A stretch of 64,000 nt of DNA, taken from assembly GCF_001654495.1 (NCBI RefSeq), contig NZ_CP015849.1:2494501-2558500 (forward strand), given 5' to 3'. This DNA is from Streptomyces sp. SAT1. GTDB taxonomy: Bacteria > Actinomycetota > Actinomycetes > Streptomycetales > Streptomycetaceae. Below, piece after piece: positions 8,561 through 17,796 of the stretch (within the stretch, counting starts at the first letter, position 1; each line of letters starts with the position of its first letter). Made by a program: the position numbers and the translations under genes. The notes beneath the pieces are model-generated. The model was given only the letters and a program-made list of their open reading frames with translations. It ran no database searches and had not been told where the DNA came from.

Positions 8561-8824
8561 TCAGCTCCCCGGGTCGATGACCGTGACCCCGGCGCCCGGC
8601 GCGGTTCCCATGACGGCGCCGGGCGCGGCGGGTGCGGCAGGTGCGGCGGATGCGGCAGGTGCGGCGGATGCGGCAGGTGCGGCCGCCAGGCCGACGGTGG
8701 AGGTGTCCAGGAGCCGGGGCGTACGCGCCGGAGGCGACCGGGCGCGCAGCGGTACCGGGCAGGCGCGCGCGGCCATGCCGTGATTGCCGAGGAGTTCCAG
8801 CACCAGAGCGACGGCGCGGGCCAT
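8561..8824 (-). CDS. Hypothetical small Ala-rich protein (doubtful)
   Basis: 87 codons. The first half (MARAVALVLELLGNHGMAARA) has coding-like third positions and an amphipathic helix. The second half is a PAASAAPAA low-complexity tract produced by a 9-bp DNA repeat (8625-8678). No Shine-Dalgarno site precedes the ATG and no family was recognised. It could be a chance frame; both strands are open here. Confidence 0.3.
   Translation of the reverse strand: MARAVALVLELLGNHGMAARACPVPLRARSPPARTPRLLDTSTVGLAAAPAASAAPAASAAPAAPAAPGAVMGTAPGAGVTVIDPGS
8625..8678. repeat. Six tandem 9-bp repeats
   Basis: GCGGCGGGT, then alternating GCGGCAGGT and GCGGCGGAT units; positions 2-6 are a strict two-unit (18-bp) alternation. 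Length change would not shift the reading frame. It encodes the Ala-rich tract of the doubtful minus-strand frame. Confidence 0.85.
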
Positions 8825-9114
8825 GAGGACCGGCGGGCGCGGTGCCGGTCACCGAGAGCGGGCAGGCCGACCTGGGCGTGACGGCCCCGGCCGGCCCTGC
8901 CGGTCGCCCGCCGCGCGGACGGGGCAGGCGCCGCAGGCGCAGACGAGGGGGGCGGTCGCGGGGCCGCCGCCGCGTACTTCGGCCGGCCCCCCCCGAACCG
9001 TTCGAACAGCGCCGCCCGCGTCGTCCGCCCTCACCCTCGCCCTCGCCCTCACCGGAGGGAACCGGTCAGGGCGACACCCCCGGAAACCACCGGCGGCCGC
9101 ACCGCCCCATTCCT

Positions 9115-9143
9115 TTGATAAATACCCCCTAGGGGTATAGTGT
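9115..9143 (+). promoter_or_regulatory. copZ promoter with CsoR-type operator in the spacer
   Basis: TTGATA (9115-9120) and TAGTGT (9138-9143) are 17 bp apart. The spacer is filled by the pseudo-palindrome ATACCCCCTAGGGGTAT (9122-9138), which matches the TACCC...GGGTA form of actinobacterial CsoR operators. CsoR bound here would block RNA polymerase and be released by Cu(I). No csoR gene is in the window. Confidence 0.88.
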
Positions 9144-9203
9144 CGAATGCAGTGAGCCCCTCTGGGCCACTCCCATCCCGCACACCACGACGAGGAGAGC
9201 GAC

Positions 9204-9443
9204 ATGACCGCCCAGACCGAGACCCCGGACACCGTCACCACCGTCTACAAGGTGAGCGGCATGAGCTGCGGACACTGCGAGGGCTCCGTCTCCGCCGAGA
9301 TCTCCGAGCTGCCCGGGGTCAGCTCGGTGAAGGCCGTCGCCTCCACCGGCGAGGTCACCGTGGTCTCCGCCGCCCCGCTGGAGGAGGCCGCCGTGCGCGC
9401 CGCGGTGGACGAGGCCGGCTTCGAGCTCGTCGGCCGCGCCTGA
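9204..9443 (+). CDS. copZ: Copper chaperone, HMA domain
   Basis: 79 residues, a single heavy-metal-associated domain. Cu(I) ligand motif GMSCGHC (Cys22, Cys25). Carries Cu(I) in the cytosol to the CopA exporter encoded next. The Shine-Dalgarno site GAGGAG precedes the ATG. First gene of the copper operon under the CsoR-type promoter at 9115-9143. The 124-bp gap to copA holds a hairpin that may make copZ more abundant than copA. Confidence 0.95.
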   Translation: MTAQTETPDTVTTVYKVSGMSCGHCEGSVSAEISELPGVSSVKAVASTGEVTVVSAAPLEEAAVRAAVDEAGFELVGRA

Positions 9444-9502
9444 ACGCCCGGGGCGCTCCTCGCGCGTCCCGCGACTCTCCCTCTCGACACGTATCTCTCG
9501 AC

Positions 9503-9547
9503 ACCGGGCCGTATCGACCAGCTGATACTGGTTCTGTGCGGCCCGGT
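9503..9547 (+). other. Hairpin between copZ and copA (possible attenuator or processing site)
   Basis: Outer 9-bp stem ACCGGGCCG (9503-9511) with CGGCCCGGT (9539-9547), enclosing a second stem ACCAG/CTGGT. Just before it the decamer CTCTCGACAC occurs twice, 14 bp apart (9481-9490, 9495-9504). It may partly terminate transcription or protect the copZ mRNA 3' end. Confidence 0.5.
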
Positions 9548-9567
9548 CCGCTCACTGGAGTACGGAC

Positions 9568-11832
9568 ATGACCAGCACCACCACCAGCACAGCGACACCG
9601 CCCGACACCACCGGGCAGCACTCCGAGGTCGAGCTGCTCATCGGCGGGATGACCTGCGCCTCCTGCGCGGCCCGCGTGGAGAAGAAGCTCAACCGCATGG
9701 AGGGCGTGCACGCGACCGTCAACTTCGCCACCGAGAAGGCGAAGGTCAGCTACCCCCGGGGGGTAGCGGTCTCCGATCTCGTCGCGACGGTGGTGAAGAC
9801 GGGGTACACCGCCGAGGAACCGCCGCCCCCGGAGCCGGAGCCCGCGCGGCGGGAGGCCGTGGCGCCCGACGGCGACCCGGAGCTGACGGCGCTGCGCCAG
9901 CGCCTGACCGTCTCCGCGCTGCTCGCCGTCCCGGTCGTCCTGCTCTCCATGGTCCCGGCCCTCCAGTTCGACAACTGGCAGTGGCTGGCGCTGACCCTGG
10001 CCGCGCCGGTCGTCGTCTGGGGCGGACTGCCCTTCCACCGGGCGGCGCTCACCAACGCCCGGCACGGCGCGGCCACCATGGACACCCTGGTCTCGGTCGG
10101 CACGCTCGCCGCGTTCGGCTGGTCGCTGTGGGCGCTGTTCCTCGGTGACGCGGGCATGCCCGGCATGCACGACGAGTTCCGGCTCACCGTCTCCCGGATG
10201 GACGCCGCCTCGACGATCTATCTGGAGGTCGCCTCCGGGGTCGTCGCCTTCCTGCTGCTCGGCCGCTATCTGGAGGCCCGCTCCAAGCGGCGGGCGGGCG
10301 CCGCGCTGCGCGCCCTGCTGGAGCTGGGCGCCAAGGACGTCTCCGTGCTGCGCGAGGGCCGCGAGGTCCGGCTGCCGGTGTCCGCGCTGACCGTGGGCGA
10401 CCGCTTCGTCGTCCGGCCCGGCGAGAAGATCGCCACCGACGGCACCGTCGTCGAGGGCACCTCGGCGGTGGACGCCTCCATGCTCACCGGCGAGTCCGTA
10501 CCGGCCGACGTGACCACCGGGGACACCGTCACCGGCGCCACCGTCAACGCGGGCGGCCGCCTGGTCGTGGAGGCCACCCGGGTCGGCGCCGACACCCAGC
10601 TCTCCCGGATGGCGAGGCTGGTCGAGGACGCGCAGAACGGCAAGGCCCAGGTGCAGCGGCTGGCCGACCGGATCTCGGCGGTCTTCGTGCCCGTGGTCCT
10701 GGTCATCGCCGTCGGCACCCTGCTGACCTGGCTGCTGGCCACCGGCGACGTCACCGCCTCCTTCACCGCGGCCGTCGCGGTGCTGATCATCGCCTGCCCG
10801 TGCGCCCTGGGCCTGGCCACCCCGACCGCGCTGATGGTCGGCACCGGGCGCGGCGCCCAGCTCGGCATCCTCATCAAGGGCCCCGAGGTGCTGGAGTCCA
10901 CCCGGCGCGTCGACACCGTCGTCCTGGACAAGACCGGCACCGTCACCACCGGCCGGATGACCCTCCAGGAGGTGCACGCGGCCGAGGGCACCGACGAGAA
11001 GCAGCTGCTGCGGCTCGCGGGCGCCCTGGAGCACGCCTCCGAGCACCCCCTCGCCCGCGCCGTGGCGGCCGGCGCCGAGGAGCGCGTCGGGCCGCTGCCC
11101 GCCGCCGAGCACTTCGAGAACGTCCCCGGGCGGGGCGTACGCGGGCGCGTGGACGGCCATGAGGTCGCCGTCGGGCGCCTGTTCGAGGAGCTGCCCGAGG
11201 AGCTGGCCCGTGCCCGGCGCGCGGCCGAGGAGAACGGCCGTACGGCCGTCGTGGTCGGCTGGGACGGAGCGGCCCGCGGTGTCGTGGCCGTGGCGGACGC
11301 GGTCAAGGAGACCAGCGCGGAGGCCGTGGCGCGGTTGCGCGCCCTCGGGCTGCGGCCGGTGCTGCTGACCGGTGACAACCGGACGGTGGCCGAGTCGGTG
11401 GCGCGGGCGGTCGGCATCGACGCCGGTGACGTGATCGCCGAGGTGCTGCCCGAGGACAAGGTCGCGGCGGTGCGCCGCCTTCAGGCGGAGGGCCGGACGG
11501 TGGCCATGGTCGGCGACGGCGTGAACGACGCCGCCGCGCTCGCCACCGCCGATCTCGGCCTGGCGATGGGCACCGGCACCGACGCCGCCATCGAGGCGGG
11601 CGACCTGACACTGGTCCGCGGGGACCTGCGGGTGGCCGGGGACGCCATCCGGCTCTCCCGGCGGACGCTGGCCACCATCAAGGGCAACCTCGTGTGGGCC
11701 TTCGGCTACAACGTGGCCGCGCTGCCGCTGGCCGCCGCCGGACTGCTCAACCCGATGATCGCGGGCGCGGCGATGGCGTTCTCCTCGGTCTTCGTGGTGA
11801 CCAACAGCCTGCGGCTGCGCAGGTTCCGCTGA
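9568..11832 (+). CDS. copA: Cu(I)-exporting P1B-type ATPase
   Basis: 754 residues. One N-terminal HMA domain with GGMTCASC (near 27), then membrane spans, the actuator motif MLTGESVP, the transport-site motif [10 protein letters not shown] (Cys-Pro-Cys near 410, the Cu(I) signature), phosphorylation motif DKTGT (near 454), the P1B-specific EHASEHPLA (His-Pro dipeptide) and hinge GDGVND (near 649), then the last spans. Exports Cu(I) across the cytoplasmic membrane at the cost of ATP. Second gene of the CsoR-type operon with CopZ as delivery partner. An operator-like palindrome occurs inside the gene at 9749-9767. Confidence 0.97.
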   Translation: MTSTTTSTATPPDTTGQHSEVELLIGGMTCASCAARVEKKLNRMEGVHATVNFATEKAKVSYPRGVAVSDLVATVVKTGYTAEEPPPPEPEPARREAVAPDGDPELTALRQRLTVSALLAVPVVLLSMVPALQFDNWQWLALTLAAPVVVWGGLPFHRAALTNARHGAATMDTLVSVGTLAAFGWSLWALFLGDAGMPGMHDEFRLTVSRMDAASTIYLEVASGVVAFLLLGRYLEARSKRRAGAALRALLELGAKDVSVLREGREVRLPVSALTVGDRFVVRPGEKIATDGTVVEGTSAVDASMLTGESVPADVTTGDTVTGATVNAGGRLVVEATRVGADTQLSRMARLVEDAQNGKAQVQRLADRISAVFVPVVLVIAVGTLLTWLLATGDVTASFTAAVAVLIIACPCALGLATPTALMVGTGRGAQLGILIKGPEVLESTRRVDTVVLDKTGTVTTGRMTLQEVHAAEGTDEKQLLRLAGALEHASEHPLARAVAAGAEERVGPLPAAEHFENVPGRGVRGRVDGHEVAVGRLFEELPEELARARRAAEENGRTAVVVGWDGAARGVVAVADAVKETSAEAVARLRALGLRPVLLTGDNRTVAESVARAVGIDAGDVIAEVLPEDKVAAVRRLQAEGRTVAMVGDGVNDAAALATADLGLAMGTGTDAAIEAGDLTLVRGDLRVAGDAIRLSRRTLATIKGNLVWAFGYNVAALPLAAAGLLNPMIAGAAMAFSSVFVVTNSLRLRRFR
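9749..9767. promoter_or_regulatory. CsoR-like palindrome inside copA
   Basis: GCTACCCCCGGGGGGTAGC: 9-bp arms with one extra G, containing the same TACCCC...GGGGTA core as the operator at 9122-9138. It encodes Ser-Tyr-Pro-Arg-Gly-Val-Ala. It may be a secondary CsoR site or a chance GC palindrome. Confidence 0.4.
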
Positions 11833-11861
11833 GCCGGGCCGGCCCGCCGGACGTACCGGCC

Positions 11862-11890
11862 CCGCCGCGGAAGTGCCGGTTCCGCGGCGG
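11862..11890 (+). terminator. Terminator of copZA
   Basis: 11-bp perfect stem CCGCCGCGGAA/TTCCGCGGCGG with a 7-nt loop, 30 bp after the copA stop. Flanked by direct repeats of GGACGTACCGG (11849-11859, 11889-11899). Confidence 0.7.
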
Positions 11891-12536
11891 ACGTACCGGT
11901 TGGGAGACGGAAGTGCCGGACCCCCTGGAGTCCGGCGCGCGCCTCACATAAGCTCTTCACAAGGCTCGCGCATCATCCTTACGCTTGGGTCTCGATCGCC
12001 ATATCAGGGCTCTTGCGCACCTATGGGACATATGCAAGAGACGCATGTCACAGTGATGTGAACGTAACCATCGAAGGGGTTCGAAGGTCTAAGTTTGGCG
12101 ATGTCAGGAAGCGTCTTGGGGGGCGCCGACTGACGTCTGGGGATGTCTTGGGGGACTTCCCTGGAACTGCGTTGCCGGGACACGTACTTCGGGAAGCTTT
12201 GAGCGGCCCTCCCGGGTGTGCGCTGTCCCGGCACAGCGCGGAGCGGTAACAGTGCGGGCGCCGGTCGGCGCGCGCACCGAGGCAACTGAGGCAGCGGTAC
12301 GGCAGTACGAAGAACAGCGGTTCAGGCGCTGGTTTTCTCACAGACGCCCGGCCGGATCCCGTGGGGGGAATCCGATACCGGGACATGGGAAGGCGCCCTG
12401 GTCGCCGGCCCGTGGGGGGACTGGCACACCGGGGCGCCTTCCGCTTCCCGCCGCCTCCCTCGCCCTCACTCGCCCTCCCCTCCGCTCGGCCCCTTGCCAC
12501 TTTCCGGACGGCTCCGGACGGCTCCGGACACACGAA
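11891..12536. other. Long gene-poor region between copA and citA
   Basis: About 650 bp. 11940-12110 is relatively AT-rich and promoter-like, with the interrupted inverted repeat CTCTTGC (12010-12016)/GCAAGAG (12034-12040). A frame GTG 12252 to 12557 begins with a plausible Shine-Dalgarno site and a charged helix-like N-terminus (TEATEAAVRQYEEQRFRRWF) but then decays into low-complexity sequence, perhaps the 5' remnant of a lost gene. A long hairpin (12388-12398 with 12432-12442, 11-bp stem) lies inside it. The 10-bp unit CTCCGGACGG is repeated near 12503-12530. Confidence 0.5.
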
Positions 12537-12574
12537 GGCCCCGCACCCGCCGGCTGACCGGCGGAAACGGGGCC
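12537..12574 (-). terminator. Terminator of citA
   Basis: Two-part hairpin: outer stem GGCCCCG/CGGGGCC (12537-12543, 12568-12574) and inner stem CCGCCGG/CCGGCGG around a CTGA loop. It starts 35 bp after the citA stop. Confidence 0.75.
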
Positions 12575-12608
12575 CGGGGCCGCGAGGCCCGTGCGGCGGA
12601 GCGGCGCC

Positions 12609-13898
12609 TCAGCGCCCCTCGACCGGGACGAAGTCGCGCTCGACGACGCCCGTGTAGATCTGGCGCGGGCGGCCGATGCGGGAACCCGGCTCCTTGATCA
12701 TTTCCTGCCACTGGGCGATCCAGCCCGGCAGCCGGCCCAGGGCGAACAGGACCGTGAACATCTCGGTCGGGAAGCCCATGGCCCGGTAGATCAGACCGGT
12801 GTAGAAGTCGACATTCGGGTAGAGCTTGCGCTCGACGAAGTAGTCGTCGGAGAGCGCGTGCTCCTCCAGCTTCAGGGCGATGTCGAGCAGCTCGTCGTCC
12901 TTGCCCAGCGCGGAGAGCACGTCGTGCGCGGCAGCCTTGATGATCTTGGCGCGCGGGTCGAAGTTCTTGTAGACCCGGTGGCCGAAGCCCATCAGGCGGA
13001 CGCCGTCCTCCTTGTTCTTCACCTTGCGGATGAAGGTGTCGACGTCGGAGCCGGAGTCGCGGATGCCCTCCAGCATCTCCAGCACGGACTGGTTGGCGCC
13101 GCCGTGCAGCGGGCCCCACAGCGCGTTGATGCCGGCCGAGATGGAGGCGAACATGTTGGCCTGCGAGGAGCCGACGAGGCGGACCGTGGAGGTCGAACAG
13201 TTCTGCTCGTGGTCCGCGTGCAGGATCAGCAGCTTGTCCAGCGCGGAGACGACGACCGGGTCGGGCTCGTAGTCGTCGGCGGGGACCGAGAAGGTCATCC
13301 GCAGGAAGTTCTCGACGTAGGAGAGGTCGTTGCGCGGGTAGACGAACGGGTGGCCGATCGACTTCTTGTACGCGTACGCCGCGATCGTCGGGAGCTTGGC
13401 GAGCAGCCGGACCGTGGACAGGTCGCGCTGCTTCTCGTCGAACGGGTTGTGGCTGTCCTGGTAGAAGGTGGACAGCGCCGAGACGACCGAGGACAGCATC
13501 GCCATCGGGTGGGCGTCGCGCGGGAACCCCTTGTAGAAGTTCTTGACGTCCTCGTGCAGCAGGGTGTGCCGCGTGATCTCGTTCTTGAAGGTGGAGAGCT
13601 CGTCGACGGTCGGCAGCTCACCGTTGATGAGCAGGTAGGCCACCTCAAGGAAGGTGGAGCGCTCGGCGAGCTGCTCGATGGGGTAGCCGCGGTACCGGAG
13701 AATGCCCTGCTCGCCGTCGAGATAGGTGACGGCGGATTTGTACGCGGCCGTGTTGCCGTAGCCGCTGTCCAGAGTCACCAGACCGGTCTGGGCGCGGAGC
13801 TTCCCGATGTCGAAGCCCTTGTCGCCGACGGTGCTGTCGATCACCGGGTAGGTGTACTCGTCGCCGTCGTACCGCAGTACTACAGAGTTGTCGCTCAC
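12609..13898 (-). CDS. citA: Citrate synthase
   Basis: 429 residues. Condenses oxaloacetate and acetyl-CoA at the entry of the TCA cycle. Family residues are present: the HGGANQ histidine, GFGHRVYK histidine and the catalytic Asp in NVDFYTGL. The N-terminus SDNSVVLRYDGDEYTYPV is that of Streptomyces type I (GltA/CitA) enzymes. An in-frame GTG also occurs four codons earlier (13910), but GTG 13898 is preferred because GAGGGA stands just before it and it gives the expected length. Followed by a hairpin terminator; the upstream region carries the palindrome at 14006-14024. Confidence 0.96.
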   Translation of the reverse strand: MSDNSVVLRYDGDEYTYPVIDSTVGDKGFDIGKLRAQTGLVTLDSGYGNTAAYKSAVTYLDGEQGILRYRGYPIEQLAERSTFLEVAYLLINGELPTVDELSTFKNEITRHTLLHEDVKNFYKGFPRDAHPMAMLSSVVSALSTFYQDSHNPFDEKQRDLSTVRLLAKLPTIAAYAYKKSIGHPFVYPRNDLSYVENFLRMTFSVPADDYEPDPVVVSALDKLLILHADHEQNCSTSTVRLVGSSQANMFASISAGINALWGPLHGGANQSVLEMLEGIRDSGSDVDTFIRKVKNKEDGVRLMGFGHRVYKNFDPRAKIIKAAAHDVLSALGKDDELLDIALKLEEHALSDDYFVERKLYPNVDFYTGLIYRAMGFPTEMFTVLFALGRLPGWIAQWQEMIKEPGSRIGRPRQIYTGVVERDFVPVEGR

Positions 13899-14211
13899 GT
13901 CTTCCCTCACCGACGTAGTGCCTCATCTTCGAGGTGCCCTGACTGTCTCTACCATCCCCCATTTGGCTCAGGAGAGTGCACTCGGGGTCGACCATTGGGC
14001 CTATTGGCGGCACTCAGTGCCGCCAACCTGCTCATCCTGCCCCCTCGGAGCAGCGTCGGGAAGTGTTCTGTGACCTTTGCGACTCGTTTGATCGATCATT
14101 TTTTGCGCGACGGGCCCGCGCCGGGGGCGGCGGCGGGATTTTCCGGGCCAGGAGCGGCCTGTTCGTCAGATTTTGTCGCCCTTCCGGTCCTTCTGTTGCT
14201 GTTTTACGGCT
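13899..14211. other. Upstream region of citA
   Basis: 313 bp without a gene between the recD2 stop and the citA start. It carries the palindrome described separately, a second palindrome TGATCGATCA near 14088, and AT-rich stretches of promoter type. No clear -35/-10 pair was picked out. Confidence 0.5.
14006..14024. promoter_or_regulatory. 19-bp palindrome upstream of citA
   Basis: GGCGGCACTCAGTGCCGCC: 9-bp perfect arms around a single C, about 110 bp upstream of the citA start. Likely an operator for citrate synthase control. The regulator is not identified. Confidence 0.5.
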
Positions 14212-16482
14212 TCAGGCGCCCCGGAGCCGGAAATCCAGCGCCGTGCAGCGGCGCCCCGCCGAGACCGTGCGCACCGCCTGGCCGATGGCCCGGCGCGAGC
14301 CGACGAGCACCACCAGCCGCTTGGCGCGGGTCACCGCCGTGTAGAGCAGGTTGCGCTGGAGCATCATCCAGGCGCCGGTGGTCACCGGGATCACCACGGC
14401 CGGGTACTCGCTGCCCTGGGAGCGGTGGATGGTGACCGCGTACGCGTGCGCCAGCTCGTCCAGTTCGTCGAACTCGTAGGGCACCTCCTCGTCCTCGTCG
14501 GTCAGCACCGTCAGCCGCTGGTCGACCGGGTCGAGCGAAGTGACCACGCCCACGGTGCCGTTGAAGACGCCGTTCGCCCCTTTCTCGTAATTGTTGCGGA
14601 TCTGGGTGACTTTGTCGCCGACCCGGAAGACCCGCCCGCCGAACCGCTTCTCCGCGAGATCGGGGCGGCCCGGCGTGATGGCCTGCTGGAGCAGCCCGTT
14701 GAGCGTGCCGGCGCCCGCCGGGCCCCGGTGCATGGGCGCCAGCACCTGCACGTCCCGGCGCGGGTCGAGCCCGAACCTGGCCGGGATCCGCCGCGCCGCC
14801 ACGTCCACGGTGAGCCGGCCCGCCTCCTCCGTGTCGTCCTCGACGAAGAGGAAGAAGTCCTTCAGACCGTCGGTGAGCGGCTGCTGCCCGGAGTTGATGC
14901 GGTGCGCGTTGGTGACGACGCCGGACTGCTGGGCCTGGCGGAAGACCCGGGTGAGGCGCACCGCCGGGACCGGGCTCCGCTCGGCCAGCAGATCCCGCAG
15001 CACCTCGCCCGCGCCCACGCTGGGCAACTGGTCCACGTCCCCCACGAACAGCAGGTGCGCGCCCGGCGGTACGGCCTTGACCAGCTTGTTGGCGAGCAGG
15101 AGGTCCAGCATGGACGCCTCGTCGACCACGACGAGGTCGGCGTCCAGCGGCCGGTCCCGGTCGTACGCCGCGTCGCCGCCGGGCCTCAGCTCCAGCAGCC
15201 GGTGCACGGTGGACGCCTCGGCGCCGGTCAGCTCGGACAGCCGCTTGGCGGCCCGGCCGGTCGGCGCGGCCAGCACCACCTTCGCCTTCCTGGCGCGGGC
15301 CAGCTCCACGATCGAGCGCACGGTGAAGGACTTGCCGCAGCCGGGCCCGCCGGTCAGCACCGCCACCTTCTCGGTCAGCGCGAGCCGGACGGCCGCCTCC
15401 TGCTCGGGCGCGAGATCGGCCCCCGTCCGTCCGCGCAGCCAGCCCAGCGCCTTGTCCCAGGCCACGTCCCGGAAGTGCGGCATCCGGTCCTGCTCGGTCC
15501 GCAGCAGGCGCAGCACCTGCGCGGACAGGGAGAGCTCGGCGCGGTGGAACGGCACCAGGTACACGGCGCTGACGGACTCCGCCGCCTCCCCCTCGGCCGC
15601 GGGCACCTTCTCCCGTACGACCCCGGGATCGCCGCCGTCCTCGTCCGGCTCCGCGAGGGCGGCCAGACACTCGATGACCAGCCCGGTGTCCACCTGGAGC
15701 AGCTTCACCGCGTCGGCGATCAGCCGCTCCTCGGGCAGGAAGCAGTTCCCCTGGTCGGCGGACTGCGACAGCGCGTACTGGAGCCCCGCCTTGACCCGCT
15801 CCGGGCTGTCGTGCGGGATGCCGACGGACCGGGCGATCTTGTCGGCGGTCAGGAAGCCGATGCCCCAGACGTCGGCGGCGAGCCGGTACGGCTGGTTCTT
15901 CACCACGGAGATCGACGCGTCGCCGTACTTCTTGTAGATGCGCACGGCGATGGAGGTGGACACCTCGACCGTCTGGAGGAAGAGCATGACCTCCTTGATC
16001 GCCTTCTGCTCCTCCCAGGCGTCGGCGATCTTCCTGGTCCGCTTGGGCCCGAGGCCGGGGACCTCGATGAGCCGCTTGGGCTCCTCCTCGATGATCCGCA
16101 GGGTGTCGGTGCCGAAGTGCTGGGTGATCCGGTCCGCGAAGACCGGCCCGATCCCCTTGACCAGACCGGAGCCGAGGTAGCGGCGGATGCCCTGGACGGT
16201 GGCCGGCAGGACCGTCGTGTAGTTCTCGACGTGGAACTGCTTCCCGTACTGCGGATGGGACCCCCAGCGGCCCTCCAGCCGCAGCGACTCCCCCACCTGC
16301 GCACCGAGCAGCGCCCCGACGACGGTCAGCAGATCACCGGCTCCTCTGCCGGTGTCCACGCGCGCGACCGTGTACCCGTTCTCCTCGTTCGCGTACGTGA
16401 TCCGCTCCAGCACCCCTTCGACCACGGCGAACCGCCGCTCACCGTCACCCTGGGCCGCCTGGGTCCCCGCCTGTCGAGCCAT
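14212..16482 (-). CDS. recD2: RecD2-like ATP-dependent DNA helicase (SF1B)
   Basis: 756 residues, the RecD2/RecD-like family not tied to RecBC. Order: N-terminal OB-like region (VEGVLERITYANEENGYTVARV), helix-hairpin-helix repeats (VPGLGPKRTRKIA, VWGIGFLTADKIA), then the helicase core with Walker A GGPGCGKSFT (near 378), motif II VVVDEASM (near 455), and late motifs YAVTIHRSQGSEYPAVV and LLYTAVTRAKRLVVLVG. A 5'-3' helicase for genome maintenance. The IS110 element inserted only 73 bp upstream of the ATG, so the native promoter may have been separated from the gene. No strong Shine-Dalgarno site. Confidence 0.93.
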   Translation of the reverse strand: MARQAGTQAAQGDGERRFAVVEGVLERITYANEENGYTVARVDTGRGAGDLLTVVGALLGAQVGESLRLEGRWGSHPQYGKQFHVENYTTVLPATVQGIRRYLGSGLVKGIGPVFADRITQHFGTDTLRIIEEEPKRLIEVPGLGPKRTRKIADAWEEQKAIKEVMLFLQTVEVSTSIAVRIYKKYGDASISVVKNQPYRLAADVWGIGFLTADKIARSVGIPHDSPERVKAGLQYALSQSADQGNCFLPEERLIADAVKLLQVDTGLVIECLAALAEPDEDGGDPGVVREKVPAAEGEAAESVSAVYLVPFHRAELSLSAQVLRLLRTEQDRMPHFRDVAWDKALGWLRGRTGADLAPEQEAAVRLALTEKVAVLTGGPGCGKSFTVRSIVELARARKAKVVLAAPTGRAAKRLSELTGAEASTVHRLLELRPGGDAAYDRDRPLDADLVVVDEASMLDLLLANKLVKAVPPGAHLLFVGDVDQLPSVGAGEVLRDLLAERSPVPAVRLTRVFRQAQQSGVVTNAHRINSGQQPLTDGLKDFFLFVEDDTEEAGRLTVDVAARRIPARFGLDPRRDVQVLAPMHRGPAGAGTLNGLLQQAITPGRPDLAEKRFGGRVFRVGDKVTQIRNNYEKGANGVFNGTVGVVTSLDPVDQRLTVLTDEDEEVPYEFDELDELAHAYAVTIHRSQGSEYPAVVIPVTTGAWMMLQRNLLYTAVTRAKRLVVLVGSRRAIGQAVRTVSAGRRCTALDFRLRGA

Positions 16483-16587
16483 GATCCGACGGTACCGGTG
16501 GGGGGTGACAGTGGGGGTGGGGAGTGGGGTAGGGAGAGGGCGCCGGCGGGGGGGGTGCCTCTATGTCGTTCGTCAAGCTCGCTGTGG

Positions 16588-17796
16588 TCATGCGGCGGCT
16601 GTTTCCGGGACGCGTGGTTCGTAGAAAGTGCCGTCACGGAGCATCGCGAACAGGACGCTGATGCGGTGGCGGGCGAGGCGGAGGAGGGCCTGGGTATGGG
16701 TCTTCCCGCGGGTCCGGCATTTGTCGTAGTAGGTGCGGGAGGTGGGGTCGTGCAGGGCTGCGAACGCGGAGAGGAACATCGCACGTTTGAGCTGCCGGTT
16801 TCCGCCTCGTGGCGCGTGTTCGCCGTGGATCGAGGTCCCCGAGGACTTCGTTGCCGGAGCCAGGCCGGCGTAGGAGGCCAGGTGGGCGGCGGTGGGGAAA
16901 CTGGTGCCGTCGCCGACGGTCACCAGCAGAACTGCGGCGGTCCTGACCGCGACTCCCGGCATCGAGGTCAGGACCTTGGAAAGAGGGTGATCCTCCAGCA
17001 GGGCTCTGATCTGGGCTTCCAACGCCCGGCGCTGTTCGTGGACGGCGGCGAGCGAGCGGGCCAGAGAAGGGATCACAGTGTCGAGGGTGCCGGTGCCGGG
17101 GACGACGACGGTCTGTTCGTCGAGCGCGTCGAAGATGTCGTCGATCAGCCGGACGGCCATGCGTGGAGCCTTGGGTCTGACCACCTCGACGAGTCTGCGG
17201 CGGCCGGCTTTCCGCAGCGCGGCCGGGGAGCCGTAGCGTTCCAGCAGCCAGGTCAAGGCGGGGTGGTCCAGGCGTGGTCCGACGACGCGCTCCAGCGAGG
17301 GGTGGAACTGGGTGAGCAGGCCGCGTATCCGGTTGGAGGTGCGGGTGGCCTCGGCCGCGAGGTCCTGGTCGAAGCCCGCCAGCACGGTCAGCTCGGCGGT
17401 GATCTCGTCGGTCAGTTCCAGCGAGCGCAGCGTATGCGGCATGGTGCGGGCCGCGTCAGCGATCACCGCGGCGTCCTTCGCGTCGGTCTTCGCCTCACCC
17501 GGATACAGGTCGGCGATCCGCCGCATCGCCAGGCCGGGCAGGTAGGCGACCTTGCAGCCCGCATCCCTGGCCACGGTCAGCGGGAGGGCGCCGATGGAGG
17601 CGGGCTGGTCCACGATCACCAGGACGGTGCCGAACTTCGTGGTCAGCTTGTCGAAGACCGCCCGCAGCTTCGGCTCGCTGTTGGGCAGCTGCTTGTCGAA
17701 GACCTTCTTCCCGGCCAGGGTGAGCCCGTGGCCGTGATGAGCGGTTTTGCCGACGTCCAGGCCGAGGAACACGCCCACGTCTTCGGTGTCGAACAT
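16588..17796 (-). CDS. IS110-family transposase (DEDD/RuvC-like plus serine domain)
   Basis: 402 residues, full length, no frameshift. The N-terminal DEDD_Tnp_IS110 domain begins FLGLDVGKTAHHGHGLT (first Asp) and includes VIVDQPAS and TDAKDAAVIADAAR. A central helical coiled region follows. The C-terminal Transposase_20 domain has SMPGVAVRTAAVLL and YAGLAPATKSSGTS, where the nucleophilic serine is expected. This class performs RNA-guided recombination using a bridge RNA from the element end. All motifs are present, so the element is probably active. Confidence 0.95.
   Translation of the reverse strand: MFDTEDVGVFLGLDVGKTAHHGHGLTLAGKKVFDKQLPNSEPKLRAVFDKLTTKFGTVLVIVDQPASIGALPLTVARDAGCKVAYLPGLAMRRIADLYPGEAKTDAKDAAVIADAARTMPHTLRSLELTDEITAELTVLAGFDQDLAAEATRTSNRIRGLLTQFHPSLERVVGPRLDHPALTWLLERYGSPAALRKAGRRRLVEVVRPKAPRMAVRLIDDIFDALDEQTVVVPGTGTLDTVIPSLARSLAAVHEQRRALEAQIRALLEDHPLSKVLTSMPGVAVRTAAVLLVTVGDGTSFPTAAHLASYAGLAPATKSSGTSIHGEHAPRGGNRQLKRAMFLSAFAALHDPTSRTYYDKCRTRGKTHTQALLRLARHRISVLFAMLRDGTFYEPRVPETAAA

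Noticed and set aside
8577..8783. Plus-strand frame over the 9-bp repeat
   Set aside because: It starts inside low-complexity sequence, has no Shine-Dalgarno site and no protein-like segment; the minus-strand frame is better though still doubtful.
12252..12557. 101-codon frame between copA and citA as a real gene
   Set aside because: Good start region but the second two thirds are low complexity and overlap the citA terminator; kept only as a possible remnant.
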